Below, piece after piece: positions 37,134 to 46,215 of a stretch of 64,000 bases of DNA (position 1 is the first letter of the stretch; each line of letters starts with the position of its first letter). The notes below the pieces were generated by a model, which was not told the DNA's origin, did no database searches, and saw nothing but the letters and a program-made list of their open reading frames with translations. The position numbers and the translations under genes are program-made. Source of the DNA: Oryzibacter oryziterrae (GTDB lineage: Bacteria > Pseudomonadota > Alphaproteobacteria > Rhizobiales > Pleomorphomonadaceae); assembly GCF_021864535.1 (NCBI RefSeq), contig NZ_JAKJIC010000022.1, forward strand, positions 1-64,000, given 5' to 3'.

Positions 37134-37504
37134 GATGACCCCAACGCGAAAGTGCCGCGCGACCGCAGGCAGATCTTCTTGGAAGCATGCGGGAACAAAA
37201 TGAATATTTTCCTCATATTTTCCGGAAAACCTCGAAATGAACAAACTATCCGCAGACCAATACGGTTCGCCAAGATGCAGACGCGTCAACCCGGTAGGGG
37301 TATTTCGAGTTTCTCATGTGCATCAGAGGTGTGAGGCATTTCAGTGAAGCTTTAAACTTTGACATTCGTGCGCGAGACCGATGTCTTCGGGGACTCAGAT
37401 GTCAATGTCGCACCATTTTGAAGAACTTGAGCAGCCGCTTTTCGATCATGTCGTTTCAACATGATCGGCGGGTGCTCCAGGAACCAACGGAAGGCCGCTT
37501 GGCC
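37134..37504. other. Repeat-rich intergenic gap
   Basis: 371 bases without a gene. It holds a family 2 repeat (37408-37478). A segment at 37331-37366 resembles the fragment near 26043, and 37303-37319 resembles the CGAGTTTCT part of the 125-bp repeat family. The gap therefore looks like a patchwork of dispersed repeats. Part of it must carry the promoter of the minus-strand gene at 37133. Confidence 0.45.
37408..37478. repeat. Dispersed intergenic repeat, family 2, left-half copy
   Basis: Its reverse complement matches 4732-4805 closely, including GGAGCACCCGCCGATC and CGAAAAGCGGCTGCTCAA. It contains the stem GATCATGT/ACATGATC with a seven-base loop. It lacks the right-hand CCTGACG dyad of the long copy. 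Confidence 0.65.
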
Positions 37505-38875
37505 CTACTGATCAATCGCATGGACATGTTCGAGGGAGACAGAAGCGCGTGAGAGGGCGCGCGTGAGTTGGTCGATCTCGGCCTGCTGCTGCCTGATCTC
37601 GACACGCTGGCGGTCGAGCTCGACCTGCTGGAGCTGCCACTGCTGCAATAGCACGGGAATGAGTTCCTGATATTGAACAGACTCCGGACGGTTCTCTTCG
37701 TCGCGAACCACGAGTTCGGGCATCACCTTTTCGACCTCCTCGGCGATGAGGCCATAGTGGGTGGCGGTGGGCTCGGCCTTGTAGCGGTAGGAGACCGGGC
37801 GCAGTTGAGCAAGTTTATCGGCAAGATCGCCAAGCGTGATGATATCGGTCTTGTAGCGCGCCGAGGAGGCGACGACGCCGAGCTGTCCGGCGGAGTTGAC
37901 GACGACGGAGGCGCCGGACAGGGGGACACCCTTGATGCCGGATATGAAGACCTTGGTCTGTGATTTGCCGATGCGGGTGACATTGCTCTCGCTGGCGCCG
38001 GGGTTCCCGATGTAAATGTTGCTGCTGCCGGTCTTGGTGAGCAATCCGGCAGACACGCCGATCGCGATATTGCCGGAACTCTTACCGGTCAGTATCGAGA
38101 GCGCCTTGGCGCCGATGGCCACGTTGTTGCTGCCGACCGTGTTCGACCGGAGGGCATAAGCGCCGACAGCGGTTCCGTTGCTGCCGGTGGTGTTGGAAAA
38201 CAGAGCGGACTGACCGCTGGCGGTGTTGAAGTTGCCCGAAAAGCTGCTGTAGAGAGCCTGATCGCCGAGTGCCGTGTTGTTGTCGCCGGATATGTTGCTG
38301 AAAAGAGCCAGACTGCCATAGGCCGAGTTGGAGTTGCCGTCGACACTGTTATAGAGCGCACGGCTGCCGGTTGCCGTATTGTAGTTGCCGACCGTGTTTC
38401 TTTGCAGCGACCAGGCGCCGTCAGCGGTATTGTGCCGGCCGCTGGTATTGAAGAAAAGCGCCGAACCGCCCGTGGCCGTGTTGTAGCTGCCGGTCGTGTT
38501 GCTGTTCAAGGCCGAACTACCGGAGGCGGTGTTGTAGTTTCCCTTTGAATTCGCATAGAGCGCGGACATACCGATTGCGGTGTTGTAGACGCCTTGCGTG
38601 TTTGCATTGAGCGACCAGATGCCGACCGCCGTGTTGTAGTTGGCCGCGTTGTTATAGAGCGAGAAGCTGCCGATCGCCGTATTGCCGAAGCCAGAGAAAT
38701 CGTGTCCGGCCAGCGCATTCTTACCAGCGGCGACATTGTTGTTGGCGTCGGACGCCGTGGGATTCCACGATTGTGACCACACCGCCTCGGGCCAGACACA
38801 AGCCAGGACGACCAGTAACAGGCTTCGGGCGATCATTGATCGGCGATGGCTTGCAACATCGATCCCCGTTTGCAT
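37505..38875 (-). CDS. Repeat-containing surface/tail-fibre-like protein with S74 intramolecular chaperone
   Basis: 456 residues. A signal peptide (hydrophobic 15-34, ending VWSQ) is followed by about twelve units of about 23 residues built on NTAxGxxALxxNTxGxxN. This is a head-domain-like trimeric beta-roll, seen in trimeric adhesins and in phage tail fibres. Residues about 335-400 (ARYKTDIITLGDLADKLAQLRPVSYRYK, YGLIAEEVEKVMPELVV) are the peptidase S74 intramolecular chaperone, which drives trimerisation and cleaves itself off. The C-terminal coiled coil (about 405-445) matches. No phage genes surround it, so a secreted or surface trimer is more likely than a prophage tail. GAGGG precedes ATG 38875. 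Confidence 0.85.
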   Translation of the reverse strand: MQTGIDVASHRRSMIARSLLLVVLACVWPEAVWSQSWNPTASDANNNVAAGKNALAGHDFSGFGNTAIGSFSLYNNAANYNTAVGIWSLNANTQGVYNTAIGMSALYANSKGNYNTASGSSALNSNTTGSYNTATGGSALFFNTSGRHNTADGAWSLQRNTVGNYNTATGSRALYNSVDGNSNSAYGSLALFSNISGDNNTALGDQALYSSFSGNFNTASGQSALFSNTTGSNGTAVGAYALRSNTVGSNNVAIGAKALSILTGKSSGNIAIGVSAGLLTKTGSSNIYIGNPGASESNVTRIGKSQTKVFISGIKGVPLSGASVVVNSAGQLGVVASSARYKTDIITLGDLADKLAQLRPVSYRYKAEPTATHYGLIAEEVEKVMPELVVRDEENRPESVQYQELIPVLLQQWQLQQVELDRQRVEIRQQQAEIDQLTRALSRASVSLEHVHAIDQ

Positions 38876-39109
38876 ATCGCTTTTCCCTCGTGTGTCAAAT
38901 CATGCGCGCGGCATCCGCGTGGCTTTCGATGCACGCCACAACCCGAACCGGCGGTCAGTATAATCGGCAAAATCGGCGCCTCGCTACAAGCCTATCTTAT
39001 CCTCGACCTCCGTCGTCACCCGAATGGGCCATGAGTCCGCGCGCCCCTTGGGGGGGCAGGACGTGACGTCGCGACGCCGACGGCTCTTTACCCGTGGAGA
39101 TGGCTTAAC

Positions 39110-40252
39110 CTACTCAAACCGCTCGCTGTGCGGCGGCAGCGGAAAGGGCATGGCGCCGTCGCGGCCGGTCTGGGCGCGGTGGCGGAGCTTGTGGTCGGCG
39201 AGGACGATGGCCATCATGGCTTCGCCCACCGGCACGGCGCGCAGGCCGACGCACGGGTCGTGGCGGCCCTTGGTGCGGATGTCCACTTCGGCGCCCGTCG
39301 AGGAGACCGAGCGACGCTCGGTGAGGATGGACGAGGTGGGCTTGACGGCGAAGCGGGCGACCAGCGGCTGGCCGGAGGAGATGCCGCCGAGGATGCCGCC
39401 CGCATGGTTGGAGCCGAACAGGATCGAGCCGTCGTTGCCGAGACGCATCTCGTCGGCGTTTTCCTCGCCGGTCAGCATGGCCGAGGCCATGCCCTCGCCG
39501 ATCTCGACGCCCTTGACGGCGTTGATCGACATGAGGGCAGAGGCGAGGTCCTGATCGAGCTTGCCGTAGATGGGCGCGCCCCAGCCGGCGGGCACGCCTT
39601 CGGCGACAACTTCGATGATGGCGCCGACCGAGGAGCCGGCCTTGCGGATACGGTCGAGATAGGCCTCGAAGCGGGGCACAGCGACGGGATCGGGGCAGAA
39701 GAAGGGGTTGTTGTCGACCTCGGACCAATCCCAGTTGGCGCGATCGATCTTTTCCGTGCCGATCTGCACGAGGGCGCCGCGCACCTTGATGGCGTTGCCA
39801 AGCACCAGCCGCGCCACGGCACCGCCAGCGACGCGGGCGGCGGTTTCGCGGGCCGACGACCGACCGCCGCCACGGTAATCGCGGATGCCGTATTTCAGAT
39901 CATAGGCGAGGTCGGCATGGCCGGGACGGTAGCTGTCGCGGATGTCGCCATAGTCCTTGGACCGCTGGTCGGTGTTGCGGATCATCAGGGAAATGGAGGT
40001 GCCGGTGGTGAGCGGGCAGCCGGTGCGCTCATCCTCGAAGACGCCGGAGAGGATCTCGACCCGATCTTCTTCCTGGCGCTGCGTGACGAAACGGGACTGG
40101 CCGGGCTTGCGCTTGTCGAGAAAGGCCTGGACGAACTCGGGCGTCAGACGCAGGCCGGGCGGACAGCCGTCGACCACACAGCCGAGGGCGGGACCGTGGC
40201 TTTCACCCCAGGTGGTGATGCGGAAGAGATGGCCGAAGGAGTTATGCGACAT
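39110..40252 (-). CDS. aroC: Chorismate synthase
   Basis: 380 residues, full length. AroC converts EPSP to chorismate with reduced FMN, the last step of the shikimate pathway. Signatures seen: [29 protein letters not shown] at the N-terminus, [38 protein letters not shown] in the middle and the C-terminal [20 protein letters not shown]. The ATG at 40252 fits the family N-terminus [10 protein letters not shown]; an upstream GTG-like extension does not. Confidence 0.97.
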   Translation of the reverse strand: MSHNSFGHLFRITTWGESHGPALGCVVDGCPPGLRLTPEFVQAFLDKRKPGQSRFVTQRQEEDRVEILSGVFEDERTGCPLTTGTSISLMIRNTDQRSKDYGDIRDSYRPGHADLAYDLKYGIRDYRGGGRSSARETAARVAGGAVARLVLGNAIKVRGALVQIGTEKIDRANWDWSEVDNNPFFCPDPVAVPRFEAYLDRIRKAGSSVGAIIEVVAEGVPAGWGAPIYGKLDQDLASALMSINAVKGVEIGEGMASAMLTGEENADEMRLGNDGSILFGSNHAGGILGGISSGQPLVARFAVKPTSSILTERRSVSSTGAEVDIRTKGRHDPCVGLRAVPVGEAMMAIVLADHKLRHRAQTGRDGAMPFPLPPHSERFE

Positions 40253-40395
40253 GACGGGGCCCGATATCCAGATTTCCGGGGCTTTCATAGGGCGCAGGAG
40301 CGCAAGCGTCAAATGCCCTGTCGATTTGATGTGAGCGACGGCGGGCAAGCTGCTATCAACGGCCCATCCGATCCCTCACGAGCCGCCGGCCTGCC

Positions 40396-41061
40396 ATGAC
40401 CTCTCCCGACCTGTTCGCCGATCTCCCCGCCGCTTGCGACCGCCGCATCGAGGCGGATTTTGCCCGGCGCTGGAAGGGTCCGGTGGCCGGTGTCGACGAG
40501 GTGGGGCGCGGCCCCTGGGCGGGTCCGGTGGTGACGGCGGCGGTGATCCTGACCGACGCACCGCTGCCGGAAGGGCTCAACGATTCCAAGAAGCTGAAGC
40601 CGGCGGCGCGCGAAGCGCTGTTCGAGGCCATCTGCCGCGACCATATCGTCGCCGTCGCCAGTGCCTCGGCGCCCCGCATCGACGCCATGAACATTCTGGC
40701 CGCCAACCTCTGGGCGATGACGCGCGCCGTGCAGGCGCTTGCGGAGCGCCCGGTGGGCGTGCTGGTGGACGGGCGCGACGTGCCGCCGACGCTGGCGGCA
40801 CTCGGCATCCGTGGCAGCGCCATCGTCAAGGGCGACGGCAAGGTGGCGGCCATTGCCGCCGCCTCCATCGTGGCCAAGGTGACGCGCGACCGGATGATGG
40901 CGGAGATGGCGGCAATCTATCCGGGCTATGGCTTCGAGGGGCATGTGGGCTATGGCACACCGGCGCATGCGCGGGCGCTCCAGGCACTCGGCCCCTGCCC
41001 GCTGCATCGCAAGAGCTTCAAACCGATCCGCGCGCTGCTGGACGGCGTAGACAGCCCGTAA
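40396..41061 (+). CDS. rnhB: Ribonuclease HII
   Basis: 221 residues. RNase HII cuts RNA-DNA hybrids and single ribonucleotides in DNA. The first catalytic motif GVDEVGRGPWAGPVV (D34, E35) is complete. The other acidic residues are in LVDGRD and SIVAKVTRDRMM, and the C-terminal YGFEGHVGYGTPAH motif is present. It starts 143 bases from aroC, divergently. In many Rhizobiales rnhB is next to ccrM; here they are 18 kb apart. Confidence 0.95.
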   Translation: MTSPDLFADLPAACDRRIEADFARRWKGPVAGVDEVGRGPWAGPVVTAAVILTDAPLPEGLNDSKKLKPAAREALFEAICRDHIVAVASASAPRIDAMNILAANLWAMTRAVQALAERPVGVLVDGRDVPPTLAALGIRGSAIVKGDGKVAAIAAASIVAKVTRDRMMAEMAAIYPGYGFEGHVGYGTPAHARALQALGPCPLHRKSFKPIRALLDGVDSP

Positions 41062-41151
41062 ACAGTCCCTGCCCGCAATGTCGCCAAGGCCTCTTGCCAA
41101 GATCGGGACGGAACGGCAGCATCGCTGCGGGACAGGCGTGGAGAGCAAGAC

Positions 41152-41703
41152 GTGACGATCGAGCGGGATGACCTCGAATATCTCCTCCACCGCATATCGA
41201 AGGGCGACCAGCGCGCCTTCGCCCTGCTCTATCGGCTGACATCGGCGAAACTGTTCGGCCTGATCCTTCGTATCTGCAGGGACAGAGGCCTTGCCGAGGA
41301 TGTGTTGCAGGACACCTGCGTACGCATCTGGCGCAATGCTCCGCTCTACTCGGCACAGAGCGGGCGACCGATCACGTGGATGGCGGCGATTGCCCGGCAT
41401 GCGGCCATCGACGCCCTGCGCAGCCGGAATGTGCGGGATGCTCGCCTGACCGACGGCGATGACGCGCAACTGGCCGCCGTGCCGGACCTTGTGGGCGGCG
41501 CGGTGGATCCCATGGACCGGGAAGCGCTGAGGCGTTGCCTCGGTCAACTGGACGCCGAACAGCGCGACTGCGTGCTGCTTGCCTATCACGAGGGCCTGTC
41601 GCGCGAAGAACTGGCCGAGCGGTTCACGCGCCCTGTGGGAACGATCAAGACCTGGCTGCATCGCGCGCTCAACCAACTCAAATCCTGCCTGGGTGCCACA
41701 TGA
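41152..41703 (+). CDS. ECF-type RNA polymerase sigma factor (SigK-like)
   Basis: 183 residues. Region 2 (about 20-90; LAEDVLQDTCVRIWRNAPLY) and region 4 (about 125-180; CVLLAYHEGLSREELAERFTRPVGTIKTWLHRALNQLKSCL) are both complete, without region 3 or 1, as in ECF factors. The gene overlaps the anti-sigma gene (ATGA), so their levels are coupled. The GTG/ATG start is at 41152 (GTG), after GAGAGC. It should drive its own operon and possibly the fasciclin gene downstream. Confidence 0.93.
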   Translation: MTIERDDLEYLLHRISKGDQRAFALLYRLTSAKLFGLILRICRDRGLAEDVLQDTCVRIWRNAPLYSAQSGRPITWMAAIARHAAIDALRSRNVRDARLTDGDDAQLAAVPDLVGGAVDPMDREALRRCLGQLDAEQRDCVLLAYHEGLSREELAERFTRPVGTIKTWLHRALNQLKSCLGAT

Positions 41704-42458
41704 CCGCGGACGACAACGAACTTCAGGCTGGCGAATATGTGCTCGGCAGTCTCGGACCGGAGGAGCGCCTGACGGCGCAGGAGCGCATCAAGGCCGACCC
41801 CGCCTTCGCCGCCGCGGTGCGCCTTTGGGAGGGCCACCTGGCGCCACTGATGGACGATACGCCGCCGGTGGAACCGTCGGCGCGGATCAACGCGCGCATT
41901 GCCCAGGAAATTGCCATGGAAGCCGCAGTGCCGCGCGTCAATCCGGCGGAGCGGCTGGCGCCGGAGGCCTATCGCCCTGACGCGGAGATCGTGGACCTGT
42001 CGGCGCGTCTTCGCCGCCTGAAGCTGATCACCGCGCTGGCCGGATCGCTGGCCGCCGCCTTTGCGGGCGTCGTGGTCTATGACCGCATGGGCCTATTGAT
42101 GCGCGCACCGGTGGACGGCCAGCATTACGTGGCCGTGGTCAACCGCGACGCCTCATTACCGGCGCTGATCGTCGACGTGGATACCGGGCTCGGCGAACTG
42201 ACCGTGCGGCCTGTGGCGACCGAAGCGCCGGCGGCTGACCGCAGCCTCGAGCTCTGGATCATTCCGGCCGGCGGCTCGCCGATTTCCCTGGGCGTGGTGG
42301 ACACGGCGGCCAAGGCCTATCGCGTGGCCGACAAGACGGGATCGATCCGCTCGACCGGCACCTTTGCCGTAACCGTGGAGCCGAAGGGTGGAGCGCCCGA
42401 GGGCATTCCCACGGGGCCGGTGGTCTATTCGGGCAAGCTGGTGAAGGTGACCGACTGA
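41700..42458 (+). CDS. Anti-sigma factor (RskA family)
   Basis: 252 residues. The N-terminal cytoplasmic domain (1-90) begins ELQAGEYVLGSLGPEERLTAQERIKADPAF, the RskA-type zinc-less anti-sigma start. A single membrane helix (about 103-123, ITALAGSLAAAFAGVVVYD) leads to a periplasmic RskA domain with LELWIIPAGGSPISLGV. Such proteins hold the sigma factor until a signal triggers proteolysis. Overlap with the sigma gene supports partnership. Confidence 0.92.
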   Translation: MTADDNELQAGEYVLGSLGPEERLTAQERIKADPAFAAAVRLWEGHLAPLMDDTPPVEPSARINARIAQEIAMEAAVPRVNPAERLAPEAYRPDAEIVDLSARLRRLKLITALAGSLAAAFAGVVVYDRMGLLMRAPVDGQHYVAVVNRDASLPALIVDVDTGLGELTVRPVATEAPAADRSLELWIIPAGGSPISLGVVDTAAKAYRVADKTGSIRSTGTFAVTVEPKGGAPEGIPTGPVVYSGKLVKVTD

Positions 42459-42476
42459 GCCGCGGAGACAACGAAA

Positions 42477-42510
42477 AGCCCCGGCGCACCGAAGATCGGG
42501 CGCCGGGGCT
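42477..42510. terminator. Bidirectional terminator after the anti-sigma gene
   Basis: AGCCCCGGCGC (42477-42487) and GCGCCGGGGCT (42500-42510) form an 11-bp stem with a 12-base loop. CTTTC follows on the plus strand, and TTTTCGTTG on the minus strand, 22 bases after the fasciclin gene stop. Confidence 0.8.
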
Positions 42511-42531
42511 CTTTCATTCAGGTTCCGAAGA

Positions 42532-43101
42532 TCACTTGGGCAGCAGCACCTTGTTGATCACGTGGATCACGCCGTTGGACTGCAGCACGTCGGCGATGGT
42601 GACTTCGGCAGCCGCACCGGTTTCATCGATGACGTAGAGGTGCTTGCCCTTCTGCTCGAGCGTGATCGGGTCGCCGGCCACGGTGTCGAGATTGAGCTTG
42701 CCGTCCATCTTCTTGATCTTGGCCATGAGGTCTTCCGCCGTCATCTTGCCGGGGATGACGTGATAGGTGAGCACCTTGACCAGCTTGTCCTTGTTCTCGG
42801 GCTTCAGCAGCGTGTCGACGGTGCCGGCCGGCAGGGCGGCAAAGGCTTCGTTGGTGGGTGCGAAGACCGTGAAGGGGCCGGCAGAGTTCAGGGTATCGAC
42901 CAGGCCGGCGGCCTTCACCGCAGCGACCAGCGTGGTGTGATCCTTGGAGTTGACCGCGTTCTCGACAATGGTCTTGGACGGATACATCGGCGCTCCGCCG
43001 ACCATGACGGTATCCTCGGCCCAGCTGGGCGCGGTGGCGGCACCGATCAGGCTGACGGTGAGAACGGCGGCGGCGGTGGCCTTGGCGATACGAACGAACA
43101 T
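42532..43101 (-). CDS. Secreted fasciclin (FAS1) domain protein
   Basis: 189 residues: a signal peptide (1-28, ending APSWA) and one FAS1 domain. H1 (LNSAGPFTVFAPTNEAF) and H2 (GVIHVINKVLLP) motifs and the YHVIPGKMTAEDL segment are intact. FAS1 proteins mediate adhesion and polysaccharide or protein contacts at the cell surface. It is convergent with the ECF sigma/anti-sigma pair; in mycobacteria SigK/RskA controls fasciclin-like antigens (MPT70/MPT83), so a regulatory link is possible here too. GAGGAGAG precedes ATG 43101. Confidence 0.93.
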   Translation of the reverse strand: MFVRIAKATAAAVLTVSLIGAATAPSWAEDTVMVGGAPMYPSKTIVENAVNSKDHTTLVAAVKAAGLVDTLNSAGPFTVFAPTNEAFAALPAGTVDTLLKPENKDKLVKVLTYHVIPGKMTAEDLMAKIKKMDGKLNLDTVAGDPITLEQKGKHLYVIDETGAAAEVTIADVLQSNGVIHVINKVLLPK

Positions 43102-43266
43102 GTGTCTCTCCTCGATTTGCTTGCATCCATCGGACGCCAAAACGGCGCCGGCGGTGGATCGTCATGCCCTGTGTGGCTGATCCGATTGCAGTTACGAGAG
43201 GCGGTTCGGTCCGGTTTCAGCTGAGGCCGGCGCGCGCGATCACGAGTTCGTTATCGCCGAAAGACA

Positions 43267-43295
43267 AAAAGGGCCGGCGCAAGGCCAGCCCTTTT
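43267..43295 (-). terminator. Terminator of the atp F0 operon
   Basis: On the minus strand AAAAGGGC-T-GGC pairs with GCC-G-GCCCTTTT (43267-43295, one mismatch in the stem), followed by TTTTTGTC. It lies 24 bases after the atpF stop, so it closes the five-gene ATP synthase operon. Confidence 0.75.
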
Positions 43296-43318
43296 CAAAG
43301 GAAATATCCAGGACGCGC

Positions 43319-43801
43319 TCAGTTGAGGCGCGACTTGACTTCGCCGATGCCCTTGGCAACCAGATCGGCAGCCAGATCGCCCTGCACCTTCTGCGTCATC
43401 AGCTGACCAGCGGCGGCGACGGCAACGTCGACGGCGATGGTGCGAACTTCGCTGATGGCAGCGGCTTCAGCCTGGGCGATCTTGGCCTCCACCGACTTGG
43501 TGCGGCGCTCGATCAGCTCGGCAAGAGCGATCTTGGCGTCTTCGGTCAGGCGCTCGGCCTCGTGCTGGGCGCTGGCGATGATCTCGGCGGCGTCCTTTTC
43601 GGCGGCGGCGCGCTTGGCCTGGTATTCGACCAGAAGCGCCTGGGCTTCCTCGCGCAGCTTCTTGGCTTCGGCCAGCTCGTCGGCAACGCGCTCGCCGCGC
43701 TTGTCGAGGGCCTTCAGCATCATGCCGAAGACGCCGAGGTAGCCAAGCAGCGCCAGGAAGAGAACCAGACCGACAAAGGCCCATGTGGTGTTGTCGAACA
43801 T
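43319..43801 (-). CDS. atpF: F0F1 ATP synthase subunit b
   Basis: 160 residues. A single N-terminal membrane helix (about 5-28) is followed by a long amphipathic helix (about 30-150) that forms the peripheral stalk with subunit b'. It carries a characteristic charged KRGERVADELAEAKKLREEAQALL run. It is the last gene of the F0 operon; the F1 genes (atpHAGDC) are elsewhere, as usual in alphaproteobacteria. Confidence 0.92.
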   Translation of the reverse strand: MFDNTTWAFVGLVLFLALLGYLGVFGMMLKALDKRGERVADELAEAKKLREEAQALLVEYQAKRAAAEKDAAEIIASAQHEAERLTEDAKIALAELIERRTKSVEAKIAQAEAAAISEVRTIAVDVAVAAAGQLMTQKVQGDLAADLVAKGIGEVKSRLN

Positions 43802-43812
43802 CGCGGGCTCCC

Positions 43813-44475
43813 TCAGCTCTTGCGCACGGCGGCCACGGCGGCGGCGGCCTCATCGGTGGACACGCCACCGATCAGCGTGGTGACGATCGCCTCGGTGGTC
43901 TCGGTGGCGATGGCCGACACATCGGCAAGCGCCTTGGCCTTCACCTCGGCGACGCGGCCTTCGGCAGCCGACAGCTTGGCGGAGAGCTCGGCCTCGGCGG
44001 CATGGCGCTTGGCGTCGACTTCCTTGTGCACGGCGGTGCGCGTTTCAAAGGCAATGGCGGACGCCTTGGAACGGGCGTCGGCGAGAGCCTTCTCATAAGC
44101 GACGATGGCAGCGTCGGTCTCGGCGCGGGCGGCCTCGGCTGCGCCGACGTCAGCCTTGATGCGCGCAGCGCGGGCTTCGAGAATGCCGCCGATCTGCGGC
44201 ACGGCCTTCTTGGAGACCAGCTTGTAGAGGACCAGGAAGGCCAGTACGAGCCAGAGGATCTGGGACGGGAAAGTCGACGGCTCGAAAGGCGGGAAGCCGT
44301 GATGCTCCTCACCGCCAGCGGCGACATGCGCAGTGGTACCTTCGGTCGCAGGGGCCGGAGCTGCCGCGGTGGCGGCAGGCGCGGCAACAGCCGGAGCTGC
44401 GGCCGGAGCAGCAGCTGGTGCCGCAGGCGCGGCGGGCGTTTCTTGTGCGAAGGCTTCGCTGATGAACCAGGTCAT
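43813..44475 (-). CDS. atpF': F0F1 ATP synthase subunit b' with long Ala/Pro N-terminus
   Basis: 220 residues. The membrane helix (about 78-100, FPSQILWLVLAFLVLYKLV) and the KKAVPQIGGILEARAARIKADV stalk region are typical of b' (also called atpG in some annotations). The N-terminal 70 residues are an Ala/Pro-rich, low-complexity stretch, longer than in most homologues. It ends 11 bases before atpF, forming the b/b' heterodimer pair of photosynthetic-type and alphaproteobacterial ATP synthases. Confidence 0.9.
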   Translation of the reverse strand: MTWFISEAFAQETPAAPAAPAAAPAAAPAVAAPAATAAAPAPATEGTTAHVAAGGEEHHGFPPFEPSTFPSQILWLVLAFLVLYKLVSKKAVPQIGGILEARAARIKADVGAAEAARAETDAAIVAYEKALADARSKASAIAFETRTAVHKEVDAKRHAAEAELSAKLSAAEGRVAEVKAKALADVSAIATETTEAIVTTLIGGVSTDEAAAAVAAVRKS

Positions 44476-44606
44476 CGACGCTCAGGCTCCCAAATCGAGA
44501 AATTCATGCAAATCGAACCGGACGCTCAGCGGCAAGGCCGAGGGGAACGCATTTGCGCTTTCTTTCACATCCAGTTCCACCAAAGCGGGGTCCTGATGTG
44601 AAAGGA

Positions 44607-44630
44607 GCGGCGGCTGGAAAGAGCCGCCGC
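44607..44630. terminator. Hairpin between atpE and atpF'
   Basis: GCGGCGGCT (44607-44615) pairs with AGCCGCCGC (44622-44630) around a six-base loop. It lies in the 208-base gap downstream of atpE. Such intercistronic stems can attenuate or protect the atpE mRNA, whose product is needed in many copies per complex. Confidence 0.5.
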
Positions 44631-44683
44631 CACACTGTCTACGGCATGATGCCGGGCGGGCCGGAGATCGGCCCAGCGCCAGA

Positions 44684-44911
44684 TCAGACGGCGAACAGCA
44701 GCAGAAGGGCGATGAGCAGCGAGAAGATGCCCAGAGCTTCCGTCACGGCGAAGCCGAGGATGAGGCGGCCGAACTGGCCGTCAGCAGCCGACGGGTTGCG
44801 CAGGGCGCCCGACAGGAAGTTACCGAAAATGCTGCCAAGGCCGATGGCGGCACCAGCAATACCGATGGTCGAAAGGCCAGCGCCGATGAACTTTGCGGCT
44901 TCAGCTTCCAT
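44684..44911 (-). CDS. atpE: F0F1 ATP synthase subunit c
   Basis: 75 residues forming two membrane helices with the conserved RNPS/Q polar loop ([11 protein letters not shown]). The proton-carrying carboxylate is the glutamate in the second helix (VTEALGIF). No Na+-binding signature is obvious, so a proton-driven rotor is likely. AAGGAGC precedes the ATG. The isolated position between two larger gaps suggests separate translational control. Confidence 0.96.
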   Translation of the reverse strand: MEAEAAKFIGAGLSTIGIAGAAIGLGSIFGNFLSGALRNPSAADGQFGRLILGFAVTEALGIFSLLIALLLLFAV

Positions 44912-44978
44912 TTTTAAGCTCCTTCAGAATGTCCGGAAAAGTCAGGTGTGTAGGGTTAAACTTCGTCGATCCGTGGTC

Positions 44979-45737
44979 TCAATGGCCCGGGTGCAGGGCG
45001 TCGTTGAGATACATGCAGGTCAGGATCGTGAAGACGTAGGCCTGCAGGAAGGCGACGAGGAATTCGAGACCGGTGAGGGCCACGACCATTGCCAGCGGCA
45101 GGAGCGCGCCGAGGAACCCGAAGGCGCCAAGGCTCGACAGGGTCACCACAAAGCCGGCGAAGACCTTGAGGGTGATGTGACCGGCCAGCATGTTCGCAAA
45201 GAGACGAACGGAGAGGCTGAGCGGACGAGACAGGAACGAGATGACTTCGATGATCGTCACCAGCGGCACGATGGCGGCCGGCACACCCGACGGCACGAAG
45301 AGGCCGAGGAAGTGGGTGCCGTGCTTGTAGAAGCCATAGATCGTGACCGTCAGGATCACCAGCAGCGCCAGGCAGGCGGTGACGATGATGTGGCTGGTGA
45401 CAGTGAAGAAATAGGGAACCATGCCGAACAGGTTCGCGACCAGCACGAACATGAAGAGCGAGAAGACCAGCGGCAGGAAGCGCATGCCACCCTCGCCGGC
45501 CGAACTGCGCAGCGTGCCGGCAACGAACTCATAGGCGATCTCGCCCATGGACTGCAGGCGACCGGGAACCACGGCGCGCGCCGACGTGCCCCAGATCAGG
45601 ATCAGCGCCGTAACCGCCACCGTCAGCACCATGAACAGGGCCGAATTGGTGAAAGAGACGTCATATCCGCCAACATTGATATCGAGAATATGCTTGATAC
45701 CAAACTGATGGATGGGATCGGTTCTTACGTCAGCCAC
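44979..45737 (-). CDS. atpB: F0F1 ATP synthase subunit a
   Basis: 252 residues with five to six membrane helices. The essential arginine is in [20 protein letters not shown]. The C-terminal [25 protein letters not shown] is characteristic. It forms the proton half-channels next to the c-ring. Position second in the operon (I-a-c-b'-b) matches the alphaproteobacterial order. Confidence 0.96.
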   Translation of the reverse strand: MADVRTDPIHQFGIKHILDINVGGYDVSFTNSALFMVLTVAVTALILIWGTSARAVVPGRLQSMGEIAYEFVAGTLRSSAGEGGMRFLPLVFSLFMFVLVANLFGMVPYFFTVTSHIIVTACLALLVILTVTIYGFYKHGTHFLGLFVPSGVPAAIVPLVTIIEVISFLSRPLSLSVRLFANMLAGHITLKVFAGFVVTLSSLGAFGFLGALLPLAMVVALTGLEFLVAFLQAYVFTILTCMYLNDALHPGH

Positions 45738-45828
45738 CGGGAAAGCCCCCTCGTTTCAACGATCAACAGCAGAAGAATTCAACGCTTGCCATGGCTGTCG
45801 CACGATTCGCCAGTCCGGCAACGCCAAT

Positions 45829-46215
45829 TCAGCGCTTATCCTTGTCTTCGGATTGTCCGGAAGATGGAAACCGCTCCGTCACCGCGCCAACCGCCCTCAG
45901 GACGTTCAGCGTTCCAGCAGCGAAACCCAACAGCAGAAAGACGATCATCCCCCACGGCTTGGTGCCGAAAACCTGGTCGATCGTATATCCGATCACGAAG
46001 CCGACAATCACGCCAGCAACGAACTCGGACCCCATTTTCACGGCCTGGCCGATACCGCCCATGCCGCCCTGGGTCTGCCCCGCTCCCACTTCCGGTGTCT
46101 GCTTGAGATCGTCGAGCTTCTCGCGAAGCTTGTCGAGCCGAGCATCCCCCGATCCGATCGGAGGCTTTCCTTCGTTCAAACCTTCAGTTTCGCGGCGTTT
46201 ATCGTCAGAGGTCAT
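45829..46215 (-). CDS. atpI: AtpZ/AtpI family ATP synthase protein I
   Basis: 128 residues. A charged N-terminus (about 1-50) is followed by two membrane helices (about 55-78 and 85-107, with GVIVGFVIGYTIDQVFGTKPWGMIVFLLLGFAAG). AtpI/AtpZ proteins act as assembly factors for the c-ring or as small cation transporters. First gene of the F0 operon. I chose ATG 46215; a longer frame upstream lacks family similarity. Confidence 0.9.
   Translation of the reverse strand: MTSDDKRRETEGLNEGKPPIGSGDARLDKLREKLDDLKQTPEVGAGQTQGGMGGIGQAVKMGSEFVAGVIVGFVIGYTIDQVFGTKPWGMIVFLLLGFAAGTLNVLRAVGAVTERFPSSGQSEDKDKR

Noticed and set aside
38150-38780. Regular repeats that might suggest a CRISPR array
   Set aside because: The repeats are degenerate coding repeats (about 23 residues, NTAxGxxAL) of the S74 surface protein and not identical spaced repeats.
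37505-38875. A prophage
   Set aside because: Only the tail-fibre-like protein is present; no integrase, terminase, capsid or lysis genes are near.
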